Source: Variovorax paradoxus
GTDB taxonomy: Bacteria > Pseudomonadota > Gammaproteobacteria > Burkholderiales > Burkholderiaceae_C
Direction: 5' to 3'
Length of the DNA: 64,000 nucleotides
Assembly: GCF_009755665.1 (NCBI RefSeq)
Contig: NZ_CP046622.1
Coordinates: 4,951,001 to 5,015,000, forward strand
Shown: one piece after another, positions 1-8,618 of the stretch
How positions within the stretch are numbered: position 1 is the first letter of the stretch
Layout: the number at the start of each line of letters is the position of its first letter
Notes under the pieces: model-generated
The model's database searches: none
What the model was told of the DNA's origin: nothing
The model's input: only the letters and a program-made list of their open reading frames with translations
Program-made: the position numbers and the translations under genes

Positions 1-1064
1 CGGCCGACCGGCGCCAGCGTGCGGATGCGGCCCTCGCTCGGATGGTCGAGTTCCGGAAAGAAACCGACTGCGCGCAGGTGCGGGTCGTCCAGCAGGCTGT
101 CGGTGCTGTGCAGGCGCGCGACCGGGATGTCGGCTGCTTCGAGCACCGCCATCCATTCATCGCTGCCGCGCGTGGCCATCACCTCGGCCACGAATGCGTA
201 GACCGCACCAATGTTCGCGGCGCGCGCCGTGTGCGTACCGAACATCGGCGAATCGCGCAGCTCGGGCCGGCCGATCACGTCGAAGAAGGCCTGCCAGTGC
301 TTGTCGTTGTAGATCAGCACGCTCAGGTAGCCATCGGCCGTGGCGTAGGGCTTGCGGTGCGGCGCGAGCAGGCGCGCATAGCCGGTGGGGCCGAGCGGCG
401 GCTCGAAGCTGTGGCCACCGAGGTGGTCGCCCATCACGAACTGCGAAAGCGCCTCGAACATCGGCACTTCCACCGCCTGGCCCTTGCCGGTGCGCTGCGC
501 ATGCAGCACGGCAGCCAACAGCGCGATGGCGGCCTGCAGGCCCACGGCGCGGTCGGCCAGCGTGACCGGGGCGTAGCGCGGCGCATCGCCGCTTTGCTGC
601 GCAAAGAGCGAGGCGACGCCGGCCGCGCCTTGGATCAGGTCGTCGTACGCGGGCTTGCCGGCATACGGGCCTTCTTCGCCGTAGCCGAACGCGCCGAGGT
701 AGACGATCTTCGGGTTGGCCGCAGCCACCGCTTCGTAGCCCAGCCCGAGCCGCGCCATCGCCTGCGGCCGCGTGTTGTAGATGAGCGCATCGCAGCCGGC
801 CGCGAGCCGCAGGCAGGCCTCGCGGCCTTCGGGGTGCTTCAGGTCGAGCACGATCGAGCGCTTGTTGCGGTTGAGGTGCAGCGCCATCGCCCCCATGCCG
901 GCATTGCGCATCGGACCGACCGCGCGCAGGTTGTCGCCTGAGGGAGGCTCGACCTTGACGATGTCCGCGCCCAGGTCGCCGAGCGTCTGCGTGGCGTAGG
1001 GGCCCATCACCACCGCCGTGAGGTCGAGGATGCGAATGCCGCGGAGTGGTCCCGTGGTGTTCAT
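1..1064 (-). CDS. Family III CoA-transferase (CaiB/BaiF), 3' end cut off by the window
   Basis: About 354 residues are visible from the ATG at 1064; the frame stays open to the window edge. Family members are about 400 residues, so roughly the last 45 are missing. The N-terminus (LRGIRILDLTAVVMGPYATQ) and the stretch GADIVKVEPPSGD are typical of the family. An Asp at residue 171 (TLADRAVG) sits where formyl-CoA transferase has its catalytic Asp169. Family members move CoA between carboxylic acids in the cytoplasm. The gene lies downstream of a Bug receptor, a cupin and an IclR regulator on the same strand, which suggests catabolism of an imported organic acid. The substrate cannot be told from sequence. 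Confidence 0.9.
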   Translation of the reverse strand, partial: MNTTGPLRGIRILDLTAVVMGPYATQTLGDLGADIVKVEPPSGDNLRAVGPMRNAGMGAMALHLNRNKRSIVLDLKHPEGREACLRLAAGCDALIYNTRPQAMARLGLGYEAVAAANPKIVYLGAFGYGEEGPYAGKPAYDDLIQGAAGVASLFAQQSGDAPRYAPVTLADRAVGLQAAIALLAAVLHAQRTGKGQAVEVPMFEALSQFVMGDHLGGHSFEPPLGPTGYARLLAPHRKPYATADGYLSVLIYNDKHWQAFFDVIGRPELRDSPMFGTHTARAANIGAVYAFVAEVMATRGSDEWMAVLEAADIPVARLHSTDSLLDDPHLRAVGFFPELDHPSEGRIRTLAPVG

Positions 1065-1070
1065 TTCTTT

Positions 1071-1176
1071 GCTCCTTCCCCTTCCGGGGGAAGGTTGGGA
1101 TGGGGGCAGGCAGAGCGGTCGACGGGAACGCCGCTTGCCCCCACCCCTGCCCTCCCCCGGGAGGGGAGGGAGAAAT
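1071..1176. repeat. Intergenic GC-rich repeat, family A copy 1
   Basis: The ends are shared with 11994-12111. The left end has GCTCCTTCCCCT-CCGGGGGAAGG followed by TTGGGATGGGGGC. The right end has CCCCCACCCCTGCCCTCCCC then GGGAGGGGAGGGAGAAAT. The middle about 40 bases differ between copies. Each end contains its own small inverted repeat, so the RNA could form two GC-rich hairpins. It fills the gap between two minus-strand genes. There is no reading frame or transposase; it resembles a REP/MITE-like element. Confidence 0.75.
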
Positions 1177-1185
1177 ACAGATTGC

Positions 1186-2199
1186 TCATTCCGGTTGAAT
1201 GCCCGCAGCCTGGATCAGCTTCTTCCACTTGGCCAGCTCCGCCACAGTGAACGCACCCAACTCTTCAGGCGTGCTGCCGAACGCATCGAAGCCCAGCTTC
1301 GCCACGCGTTCGCGGAACACCGCCCCGCTCGCCATTTCCGACAGCGCCTTGTTGAGCTTCAGCACAACGTCGCGTGGCGTTCCGGCCGGTGCGAACACGC
1401 CGTTCCAGGAGGTGATGTCGAAGCCCTTGAGCTCGGGCGTGTCGGCCAGCGGCGGCAGTTCTGGAAAGAGCTTGGTGCGCTCTTGCGTGGTGACGGCAAT
1501 CGCGCGCATCTTGCCGGCCTTCACCGTCGCGAGCCCCGCGGCAAGGTCGACCACCATCATCGACACCTGGCCGCCGATCAGGTCGGCGATGGCCGGCGGC
1601 GTGCTCTTGTAGGGCACGTGCAGCATCGGCACGCCGCTCATGCGCGACAGCGTGGCGCCGCTCACGATGCCGGTGCTGTTGCCGCTTGCATAAGTGAGCT
1701 TGCCCGGGTGGGCGCGGCCCCAGGCCAGCAGCTCGGCCACGCTCTTTACCGGCAGGTCGTTGTTCACCACCAGCATGAACGGCAGGTTGCCCATGCGGCT
1801 CACGGGCGCAAAATCTTTCACCGGGTCGTAGGGCAGCGACTTCATCAGGCTCGGGTTGGCCGAGTGCGTGGTGTTGGTCGTCATGAAGAGCGTGTAGCCG
1901 TCGGGCGGCGCCTTGGCCACGAACTCGGCGGCAATCACGCCGTTGGCGCCCGCGCGGTTGTCGACGATGACCGAGGTCTTCAGTGCCTCGCCCAGCATCT
2001 GCGCAGTGATGCGCGCCACCGCATCGGTGCCGCTGCCGGCAGCAAAGGGCACGATGAGCTTGATGGGCTGCTTCGGATAGCCCTCTTGCGCAAAGGCCCA
2101 CGGCGCCGCGCCTGCCAGGCCTGCCGCGGCTCCGATGGAAATGAAACGGCGGCGGCTTGCCACCGCGACTGTTTCTGTCGCGTTCTTCGTCGTCTGCAT
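1186..2199 (-). CDS. Bug-family (TctC) periplasmic solute-binding protein
   Basis: 337 residues. The N-terminus has a twin-arginine type signal (SRRRFISIGAAAGLAG, about residues 15-30) ending near AFA, so export by Tat is likely. The mature part follows the Bug pattern: YPKQPIKLIVPFAAGSGTD at the start, then NRAGANG and later LNGVFAPAGTPRDVV-like text. Bug proteins bind carboxylates in the periplasm, sometimes feeding a TctAB permease and often acting only as sensors. No tctA or tctB is present here, so this is an orphan receptor. It is followed downstream by a CoA-transferase gene and preceded by cupin and iclR genes, probably as one unit. Confidence 0.92.
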   Translation of the reverse strand: MQTTKNATETVAVASRRRFISIGAAAGLAGAAPWAFAQEGYPKQPIKLIVPFAAGSGTDAVARITAQMLGEALKTSVIVDNRAGANGVIAAEFVAKAPPDGYTLFMTTNTTHSANPSLMKSLPYDPVKDFAPVSRMGNLPFMLVVNNDLPVKSVAELLAWGRAHPGKLTYASGNSTGIVSGATLSRMSGVPMLHVPYKSTPPAIADLIGGQVSMMVVDLAAGLATVKAGKMRAIAVTTQERTKLFPELPPLADTPELKGFDITSWNGVFAPAGTPRDVVLKLNKALSEMASGAVFRERVAKLGFDAFGSTPEELGAFTVAELAKWKKLIQAAGIQPE

Positions 2200-2226
2200 G
2201 TTGTCTGTCTCCGGGGTTGTTGTCGG

Positions 2227-2610
2227 TCAGGGCCGGATCACGCGCTCCGGCAGTTCCTCGTACGGCGGGCTGTAGATGACCAGCACGCGCACCGGCTCGT
2301 CGCTCACCACCGTGAAGGTGTGCATTGCGTCGGCCGGAAAAAAGCAGCTGTCGCCCGGGTGCAGCTCTTGCCGCTGCCCGCCCACCTCTGCCACCGCCCG
2401 GCCTTCGAGCATGTAGCAGACCTGCTCGATGCCAGGGTGGGCATGGGGCAACGCGCCCTTGCCCTTCTGGATGTGGCCGACCAGCACCTCGAGTTGTTTC
2501 GCGCCCACGGTCTCGGGGCCGATGAGCCGCTTGTTGAGCGTGCCGGTGTGGTTGGCCGGGTGATAGCCGGCAATCTCGCTTTCGCGGACGAAGTAGCGTG
2601 GGGAGGTCAT
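2227..2610 (-). CDS. Small single-domain cupin protein
   Basis: 127 residues, the length of a one-domain cupin. Cupin motif 1 can be read as HAHPGIEQVCYMLEG (His, His and Glu as metal ligands), and motif 2 as HPGDSCFFPADAMHTF with its His ligand. Such proteins are metal-binding isomerases, dioxygenases or ligand-sensing folds. It lies 6 bp after the iclR stop codon and 27 bp before the Bug gene, so it is probably co-transcribed. Its exact reaction is not evident. Confidence 0.85.
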   Translation of the reverse strand: MTSPRYFVRESEIAGYHPANHTGTLNKRLIGPETVGAKQLEVLVGHIQKGKGALPHAHPGIEQVCYMLEGRAVAEVGGQRQELHPGDSCFFPADAMHTFTVVSDEPVRVLVIYSPPYEELPERVIRP

Positions 2611-2616
2611 TGTTTT

Positions 2617-3354
2617 TCAGCCTTTGTGTTCGATGGCCAGGCAGGCCGAGCGCAGCATGGCGGCCACGTCGTCGATGCGGGGCTCCAGCCGGTAGCGCGG
2701 GCCCGCCACAGAGATGGCGTAGGCCTCGCCCCCGATGCGCAGCGGCCATGCAAGGCCGACCAGATCGGGAATGCTTTCGCCGAGGTTGCCGTACCAGCCG
2801 CGAGCCGGTGAGCGCTCGAGCTCTTGTTCGATGGCTTCGGCGGTGGTCAGCGTGGCGTCGGTCAGCGGCACCAGCCGGGTGGCTTCGAGCAGCTTGCGGC
2901 GCGCCTCGGGCGTGAGCGTGGAAAGCAGCGCGCGGCCCATCGAGTTGGCATAGGCCGGGCGGGTTTCGCCCGACTCGGCGGAGTAGCGAATGCTCTGCGG
3001 CGCGCTCAGCACTTCGAGGTAGACGACAGTGTTCGGGTCGCGGAACTTGCCGAACAGCACGGTTTCGCGCGTGCCGTCGCGCAGTTCTTCGAGCGCGGGC
3101 CGCACGCGGTCGAGCACCGGGTCGTGCGCCGCAATGATCTGCGCCATGGCGAGCAGCCGGCCGGTGGGGTAGTAGCCCTGACGGCGGCCGGTTTCGTACA
3201 TGTAGCCCTGCTCTTCGAGCGTACGAATCAGCCCGAGGCAGCTGGACACGGGCATTTCGAGCAGGCGCGCCATTTCGGACAGCGCCAGTGGCTGCTTCTC
3301 CCGGGCGAAGAGCTCGACGATCTCGATTACGCGAAAAGCAGTTTTCACAACCAT
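2617..3354 (-). CDS. IclR-family transcriptional regulator
   Basis: 245 residues. A winged helix-turn-helix occupies about residues 1-65 (FRVIEIVELFAREKQPLALS, then MARLLEMPVSSCLGLIRTLE), followed by the effector-binding IclR domain to the end (VYLEVLSAPQSIRYS, YANSMGRALLS). It is the first gene of the cupin-Bug-CoA-transferase group. An 18-bp near-palindrome lies just 8-25 bp upstream of the ATG, which suggests autoregulation. The effector is unknown. Confidence 0.92.
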   Translation of the reverse strand: MVVKTAFRVIEIVELFAREKQPLALSEMARLLEMPVSSCLGLIRTLEEQGYMYETGRRQGYYPTGRLLAMAQIIAAHDPVLDRVRPALEELRDGTRETVLFGKFRDPNTVVYLEVLSAPQSIRYSAESGETRPAYANSMGRALLSTLTPEARRKLLEATRLVPLTDATLTTAEAIEQELERSPARGWYGNLGESIPDLVGLAWPLRIGGEAYAISVAGPRYRLEPRIDDVAAMLRSACLAIEHKG

Positions 3355-3361
3355 GAAGGAA

Positions 3362-3379
3362 TTTTCGCGTATGTGAAAA
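3362..3379. promoter_or_regulatory. Candidate IclR operator
   Basis: TTTTCGCGTATGTGAAAA is an 18-bp dyad; only two symmetric pairs are broken. It lies directly upstream of the iclR start codon on the minus strand. An AT-rich dyad in this GC-rich sequence, next to an iclR gene, is the usual layout for autoregulation. The assignment is inference. Confidence 0.5.
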
Positions 3380-3452
3380 ACAAAAGCGTCAGGGTTTGCC
3401 CCTGGCTGCGCCTCCTTTCAGCGTAATCGTCGGTAACGCAGGCCGTTCGTTG

Positions 3453-4373
3453 TCAGTAGCCCCGGACCGGATCGACCACGCCGCTGACCGGCAGGCCCTG
3501 CTCCATGGCGCGGATCTTTCCGGCGATCTGGGCAATGGATTCCTCGCGCAGCGTGCGCGCCGAACCGTGCGGCGTGACCGTGATCTTCGGATGGCGCCAG
3601 AAGGCGTGGTCGGCGGGCAGCGGCTCGACCTGGAACACGTCGAGCGTGGCGCCCGCCAGCTGGTCCGCGTCGAGCATGGGGATCAGGTCGTCTTCGACCA
3701 GGTGCGCGCCGCGCGCAATGCTGATGAGATAGCCACCCGGCCGCAGCTTGCCCAGCGTTTGGCGGTTGAGAATCCCGCGCGTGGCATCGGTCAACGGCAG
3801 CAGGTTGACCAGCACACGCGTGGACGACAGGAACTCGTCGAACTGCGCTTCGCCACTGAACACCTTCACGCCGTCGATGGCCTTGGGCGAACGGCTCCAA
3901 CCCAGCACCGGAAACTCGAACTGCGCCACGGCCTTGGCAACCCTCTCGCCCAGCACGCCCAGGCCCATGATGCCGACCGGAAAGTCGCGCCGCAGCCGCG
4001 GCTTGCGGTAGCTCCAGCGCCCTTCGCGCGCGTCGGCCTCGTAGACGTCGAATTCGCGGAAGTGCCGGATCAGCGTATGGCACACGTACTCGGCCATCTG
4101 CACCGACATGCCGGCATCGTCGAGCCGCACGATGCGCGTCTGCGGCGGCACCTTCAGCTTGAGCAGCGCGTCGACGCCCGCGCCGATGTTGAACAGGCCA
4201 CGCAGCCCCGGCTGTTCGTCGAGCAACTGCTGCGGCGGCACCCACACCACGGCATGGTCGGCCTGGGCGGCACCCGGCTGCCAGGTCTCGATCTGCGCTT
4301 CAGGCAACTCGGCCTTGAGGCCTTCGATCCACGGTTCGGGGCGGTTGTCGGTGAGAGAGACGATGATTTTCAT
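3453..4373 (-). CDS. ghrA: GhrA-type glyoxylate/hydroxypyruvate reductase (D-2-hydroxyacid dehydrogenase)
   Basis: 306 residues, the normal GhrA length. The NAD(P)-binding fold shows GIMGLGVLGERVAKAVAQF (GxGxxG). Downstream are SIARGAHLVEDDL and HPKITVTPHGSA, which carry the conserved Arg and the catalytic His of the family. The expected reaction is NAD(P)H-dependent reduction of glyoxylate or hydroxypyruvate in the cytosol. It ends 98 bp upstream of iclR on the same strand and is divergent from the EthD gene. GhrA-like proteins of this subgroup vary in substrate, so the symbol is by family only. Confidence 0.85.
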   Translation of the reverse strand: MKIIVSLTDNRPEPWIEGLKAELPEAQIETWQPGAAQADHAVVWVPPQQLLDEQPGLRGLFNIGAGVDALLKLKVPPQTRIVRLDDAGMSVQMAEYVCHTLIRHFREFDVYEADAREGRWSYRKPRLRRDFPVGIMGLGVLGERVAKAVAQFEFPVLGWSRSPKAIDGVKVFSGEAQFDEFLSSTRVLVNLLPLTDATRGILNRQTLGKLRPGGYLISIARGAHLVEDDLIPMLDADQLAGATLDVFQVEPLPADHAFWRHPKITVTPHGSARTLREESIAQIAGKIRAMEQGLPVSGVVDPVRGY

Positions 4374-4532
4374 GGCTCAATCTTAGAGGGGCCGTTAGAC
4401 GGGCTGCTGCAGGGGCCGGCCACGCCGCGGCCTGCCCGGGCCCATGACCAATGGCCGCTTGTAGCGCCCCGAGCCTTCTTCTATGCTGGTGCGCGACCGC
4501 CGAAGACATCGAAACACCAGGAGACCGAAGCA

Positions 4533-4847
4533 ATGATCAAAGTCAGCGTGATGTACCCCTACACCGAGGGCGCCCGATTCGACCACGCCTACTACCGCGA
4601 CACGCACATGCCGCTTCTGAAGGCACGCATGGGAGACGCCTGCAAGTCGTACACGATCGACAAGGGCCTGGCCGGCGGCGCACCCGGCACGCCGCCGACC
4701 TATGTCGGCATGTGCCATGTGTTCTGCGAATCGACCGAAGCTTTTCAGGCGGCCTTCGGCCCGCATGCCAAGGAGATCCTCGGCGACATCAGGAACTACA
4801 CCGACATCGCGCCTGTAATGCAGATCAGCGAAGTGGTGGTGGGCTGA
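4533..4847 (+). CDS. EthD-family protein
   Basis: 104 residues, a dimeric alpha-beta barrel (EthD) fold by length and motif: MIKVSVMYPYTEGARFD, then HAYYRDTHMPLLKARMGD, the usual 'YY..THMPL' signature. The frame is open far upstream on both sides, but the family N-terminus fixes the ATG at 4533, with CAGGAGA about 11 bp before it. EthD-like proteins accompany various catabolic enzymes; their chemistry is mostly undefined. It is divergent from ghrA and ends 1 bp before the stop codon of liuD. Confidence 0.87.
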   Translation: MIKVSVMYPYTEGARFDHAYYRDTHMPLLKARMGDACKSYTIDKGLAGGAPGTPPTYVGMCHVFCESTEAFQAAFGPHAKEILGDIRNYTDIAPVMQISEVVVG

Positions 4848-4848
4848 T

Positions 4849-6852
4849 TCAAGCTGCTGCAGCGGCCATCCGCAACAATTCGTCGCCTTCGGCCACCTGC
4901 TCGCCGGGCGAGAACATCAGTTCTTCCACGGTGCCGTCGGCCGGCGCGGCGATGGTGTGCTCCATCTTCATCGCTTCCATCACCGCAAGCGGCTGGCCTC
5001 GGCTGACCTTGTCGCCAGCCTTGACCGCGAAAGACACGACCTTGCCGGGCATCGGCGCAGTGAGCCGGCCGCCTTCGGCGTGGGTGTCGCCGGCATGGGC
5101 CAGCCGATCGATGGCCGTGATTTTGGTCGCGCCCTTCGACGCGAACACGTGGGCGGTCGCGCCGTCCAGATGCACGTCGAGCGTCTGCCGCGTGCCCGCG
5201 AACTCGACTTCGAACTCGCCCGACGGGAACTGGCCCACGGCCAGCAGGCCTTGCACGCCACCGGCTTCGAGCCAGAGGCTGCCGTCGCGCTTGTACGTCA
5301 CCAGGGCCGTCTCCTCGGCACCGCGAAACTCGAAGTCGAAGTGGCGCCGGTACTCGCCCATGGCGCGCCAGCCGTCGCGACGCTCGAACGGGTCGGGTGC
5401 GCCGGCCGGCCGTTCGGTGATCAGCGTGCGGGTGATGGCCGCCGCGGCGGCCAGCGGCAGGCCCAGTGCCTCGCGGTCGAACAGCACGGTGCGTTCGCGC
5501 TCGATCAGCGCGGTGTCGAGGTTCGCCTTCGAGAACGACTCGGTCGCGAGGATGCCGCGCAGAAACTGCACGTTGGTCGAAACGCCCACGATCTGCACCT
5601 GCGCCAGCGCCGCATCGAGCCGCGCCAGCGCCTCGTCGCGCGTGCTGCCGTGCACGATGAGCTTGGCGATCATCGAGTCGTAGAACGGCGAGATTTCGCC
5701 GCCCTCGCGCACGCCGTCGTCGATGCGCACGCGGCTGCGCTGGAAAGCCGTGGCCTGCGGTTTGCGGTACACGCGCAGCGTGCCGGTGGCCGGCAGAAAG
5801 TTGTTGTCGGGGTTCTCGGCGCAAATGCGCGCTTCGATGGCATGGCCATGAATCTGCAGCTCGGCCTGCTTGGCCGGTAGCGGCTCGCCCGAGGCCACGC
5901 GCAGCTGCCACTCCACCAGGTCGAGGCCGGTGATGGCTTCGGTCACCGGGTGTTCGACTTGCAGGCGTGTGTTCATCTCCATGAAGAAGAAGTTCATCTC
6001 GCCGCCTTCTCGCTGCTCCACGATGAATTCCACCGTGCCAGCGCCCACGTAATCGACGGCACGCGCCGCTGCCACAGCGGCTTCGCCCATCTGCTTGCGC
6101 ATCGCCTCGGTCATGCCGGGTGCGGGCGCTTCCTCGAGCACCTTCTGGTGCCGGCGCTGCACCGAGCAATCACGCTCGAACAGGTAGACATAGTTGCCGT
6201 GCGTGTCGCCGAACACCTGGATCTCGATGTGGCGCGGGCGCTGCACGTACTTTTCGATGAGCACCGCGTCGTCGCCGAAGCTGTTGATTGCCTCGCGCTG
6301 GCATGAAGCGAGCGCCGCAGCAAAGTCTTCGGCCTTGTCGACCGCGCGCATGCCCTTGCCGCCGCCGCCCGCGCTGGCCTTGATGAGCACCGGATAGCCG
6401 ATGCGGTCGGCCTCGCGCTGCAGCAGAGCCGGCTCCTGGTCATGACCGTGATAGCCGGGCACGAGCGGCACGCCGGCTTTTTCCATCAGCTGCTTCGACT
6501 CCGCCTTCAGTCCCATCGCCTTGATTGCCGAGGGCGGCGGGCCGATGAAGACAAGCCCTGCATCAGCGCAGGCCTGCGCGAATTCTTCGTTCTCGCTCAG
6601 GAAGCCGTAGCCGGGGTGCACCGCTTCGGCGCCCGTGGCCTTGGCGGCCTCGAGGATCTTCTGCCAGCGCAGGTAGCTGTCTTTCGGCGCGCTGCCGCCC
6701 AGGTGCACCGACTCATCGCAGGCGCGCACGTGGTTGGCATGCGCGTCGGCATCGGAGTACACGGCCACGGTACGGATCGCCATGCGACGGGCAGTAGCGG
6801 CCACGCGGCACGCGATCTCGCCACGGTTGGCGATCAGGATCTTCTTAAACAT
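4849..6852 (-). CDS. liuD: Methylcrotonyl-CoA carboxylase biotin-containing alpha subunit
   Basis: 667 residues. Order of parts: biotin carboxylase domain (MFKKILIANRGEIACRVAATA at the start; ATP-grasp with ASAGGGGKGMR near 165; catalytic core MEMNTRLQVEHPVTE near 290), a linker domain, and a C-terminal biotinyl domain with VMEAMKMEH. The biotinylated Lys is residue 629. With LiuB it carboxylates 3-methylcrotonyl-CoA in leucine catabolism. Acetyl-, propionyl- and geranyl-CoA carboxylases share this layout, but the neighbours liuA, liuB and liuC favour methylcrotonyl-CoA. Its ATG overlaps the end of the DUF4126 gene by 8 bp. Confidence 0.93.
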   Translation of the reverse strand: MFKKILIANRGEIACRVAATARRMAIRTVAVYSDADAHANHVRACDESVHLGGSAPKDSYLRWQKILEAAKATGAEAVHPGYGFLSENEEFAQACADAGLVFIGPPPSAIKAMGLKAESKQLMEKAGVPLVPGYHGHDQEPALLQREADRIGYPVLIKASAGGGGKGMRAVDKAEDFAAALASCQREAINSFGDDAVLIEKYVQRPRHIEIQVFGDTHGNYVYLFERDCSVQRRHQKVLEEAPAPGMTEAMRKQMGEAAVAAARAVDYVGAGTVEFIVEQREGGEMNFFFMEMNTRLQVEHPVTEAITGLDLVEWQLRVASGEPLPAKQAELQIHGHAIEARICAENPDNNFLPATGTLRVYRKPQATAFQRSRVRIDDGVREGGEISPFYDSMIAKLIVHGSTRDEALARLDAALAQVQIVGVSTNVQFLRGILATESFSKANLDTALIERERTVLFDREALGLPLAAAAAITRTLITERPAGAPDPFERRDGWRAMGEYRRHFDFEFRGAEETALVTYKRDGSLWLEAGGVQGLLAVGQFPSGEFEVEFAGTRQTLDVHLDGATAHVFASKGATKITAIDRLAHAGDTHAEGGRLTAPMPGKVVSFAVKAGDKVSRGQPLAVMEAMKMEHTIAAPADGTVEELMFSPGEQVAEGDELLRMAAAAA

Positions 6853-7516
6853 TCGGAGTGTCTCCCGGAGGATTCTTTTTCAGTTGAAATGCAGGCGTGA
6901 CGCCCGGATCGGGTCGGCCGCTGAAGATGCGGGCCACGCGGCTGAACAATGCCTTCAGAAAGCGCCAGCTCTTGCGGATGAGCCACACGCTGAGCACAAG
7001 CACCAGCACAAAAAGCACCAGGAAGACCAGCGGATGCGCCACCGCCAGCCACAGGCCGGCCGGCACCATGCTGTCTTCGACCAGCGACGCGCCCACATTC
7101 GAGAAAGGCTCGGGCGATGTATTGATGGCCGCGCGCGTGGTGGCCTTGGCTGCATGTGCGGTGGCCGCAAAGCCGCCGCCAAGCAGCGCCGCAACAACCG
7201 CCATGGCCCCATGGTCGGCGCCGAACACGCTGGCCGCGAGTGCCGCGCCGGCCGGAATGCGAATGGCGGTGTGCACCACGTCCCAGAGCGAGTCGAGGCC
7301 GGGAATCTTGTCGGCGAAGAACTCGATGAACACCATGAAGCCGCTCGCCGCAATGACGACCGGATGCGCGAGCATCTGCAGCCCGCCGGGCAGCGGCACC
7401 CAGCCGAAGTAGCCGGCCAGCCCGGTGAGCAGCACGACCAGGTACAGCCGCACGCCGCTGGCCCAGCCGATAGCGGCGGCCAGGGCAAGCAGTTGGGGCA
7501 TGTCGAGCGCGTTCAT
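6845..7516 (-). CDS. DUF4126 family membrane protein inside the liu operon
   Basis: 223 residues, rich in hydrophobic segments: about residues 8-40 (LLALAAAIGWASGVRLYLVV), 50-65, 100-120, and a strong one near 160-185 (VFLVLFVLVLVLSVWLI). A short basic/proline-rich tail follows. The N-terminal 'GWASGVRLY' pattern is typical of DUF4126, a membrane family of unknown function. The gene overlaps liuD by 8 bp and starts 10 bp after liuC, so it is translated as part of the leucine catabolic operon. No function is assigned. Confidence 0.85.
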   Translation of the reverse strand: MNALDMPQLLALAAAIGWASGVRLYLVVLLTGLAGYFGWVPLPGGLQMLAHPVVIAASGFMVFIEFFADKIPGLDSLWDVVHTAIRIPAGAALAASVFGADHGAMAVVAALLGGGFAATAHAAKATTRAAINTSPEPFSNVGASLVEDSMVPAGLWLAVAHPLVFLVLFVLVLVLSVWLIRKSWRFLKALFSRVARIFSGRPDPGVTPAFQLKKNPPGDTPNV

Positions 7517-7525
7517 GGCGTGCGC

Positions 7526-8317
7526 TCAGCGGCCGAGCCAGGACGGCTTGCGTTTCTGCAGGAAGGCCTGCACGCCTTCGCGGCCTTCGTCGCTTGCGCG
7601 GATGTCGGCAATGCCCTCCACCGTCTTGGCAATCAGCGCGTCGTCGATCTCGCGCCCGTCCACGTCGGCGATCAGCTGCTTGCAGGCCCGTACCGCGGCA
7701 GGGCTGGCACCGGTGAGCGCCTTCACGAGCTCGTCGACCTTGGAATCGAGCGCGTCGGCGCCCGCAACCACTTCGTGCACAAAGCCGATGCGATGTGCCT
7801 CGGCGGCGGTGAAGCGCTCGGCCGTCAGAAAGTAGCGCTGCGATGCGCGCGTGCCCATGGCGCGCAGCACATACGGGCTGATGGTCGCGGGCACGAGGCC
7901 GATCTTCACTTCGCTCAGGCAGTACCAAGCCGTGTCGACACTCACCGCCATGTCGCAGGCTGCGACCAGCCCCATGCCGCCCGCATACACATCGCCCTGC
8001 ACGCGCGCGATGGTGGGCTTGGGGCATTCGGCAATGGTGTGCAGCATGGTGGCCAGCTTGCCCGCATCGGCGATGTTCTCGTCGCGCATGTAGTCGGCCA
8101 TGCGGCGCATCCAGTTGAGATTCGCTCCGGCGCAGAAGGCAGGGCCATTGGCGCCGAGCACGATGGCCTTGACCTGCGGCTGGGCGCCGGCTTCGGTGAA
8201 GGCCTGCGTCAGTTCGGCGATGACGATGTCGTCGAAGGCGTTGCGTGCGTCGGGCTGGTCTAGCCAGATGCGTGCGACTGCGTCCTGGACTGCCAGTTTC
8301 AGTTTAGTGAAGGTCAT
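7526..8317 (-). CDS. liuC: Enoyl-CoA hydratase, probable methylglutaconyl-CoA hydratase
   Basis: 263 residues from the ATG at 8317; upstream in-frame codons lie in the adjoining repeat and are not part of the gene. Crotonase-fold motifs are present: DQPDARNAFDD, GPAFCAGANLNWM (oxyanion hole), VQGDVYAGGMGLVAACD, and FVHEVV. Glu in LSEVKIGLVPATISPYV is at the usual catalytic position. In context it should hydrate 3-methylglutaconyl-CoA to HMG-CoA. It is separated from liuB by a 345-bp gap filled by repeat B. Confidence 0.9.
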   Translation of the reverse strand: MTFTKLKLAVQDAVARIWLDQPDARNAFDDIVIAELTQAFTEAGAQPQVKAIVLGANGPAFCAGANLNWMRRMADYMRDENIADAGKLATMLHTIAECPKPTIARVQGDVYAGGMGLVAACDMAVSVDTAWYCLSEVKIGLVPATISPYVLRAMGTRASQRYFLTAERFTAAEAHRIGFVHEVVAGADALDSKVDELVKALTGASPAAVRACKQLIADVDGREIDDALIAKTVEGIADIRASDEGREGVQAFLQKRKPSWLGR

Positions 8318-8365
8318 GTCATTCGTCCGTAGTGCTGATGCGTGGTTCGCAGTGCTTTCGGGGCG

Positions 8366-8618
8366 TGTGCAAAGGCCACCGGGCACTCCCCTCCGCGAAT
8401 GTCCCCCGGGGCTGCGCCCCTCCTCCTTTATTTCGCTGCGCGGAGCACCCGATGCCCTGTGCACCGGGGCACGCTGCTGGTGTACAGCCGATCAACGACC
8501 GCCGTTCATCACGCACACGTCGATGGGGTGCCTTGCGCAGCGAAATAAAGGAGGAGGCCGCAGGCCGGGGGACATTCGCGGAGAAAGGTACCCCGTCGGC
8601 GGGGGCGCGCCCTGAAAG
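8366..8618. repeat. Long palindromic intergenic repeat, family B copy 1
   Basis: A 253-bp element that nearly fills the 345-bp gap between liuB and liuC. Its two arms of about 70 bp are inverted copies of each other. The left arm contains CTCCGCGAATGTCCCCCGG and CTCCTCCTTTATTTCGCTGC. The right arm contains GCAGCGAAATAAAGGAGGAG and CCGGGGGACATTCGCGGAG. The loop is about 95 bp and holds CCCTGTGCACCGGGGCACGC. A second copy is at 14494-14745. There is no coding potential beyond short frames and no target-site duplication that I can identify. Confidence 0.85.

Noticed and set aside
1..941. Plus-strand open frames over the first kilobase
   Set aside because: They oppose the CoA-transferase gene, whose family motifs on the minus strand are clear.
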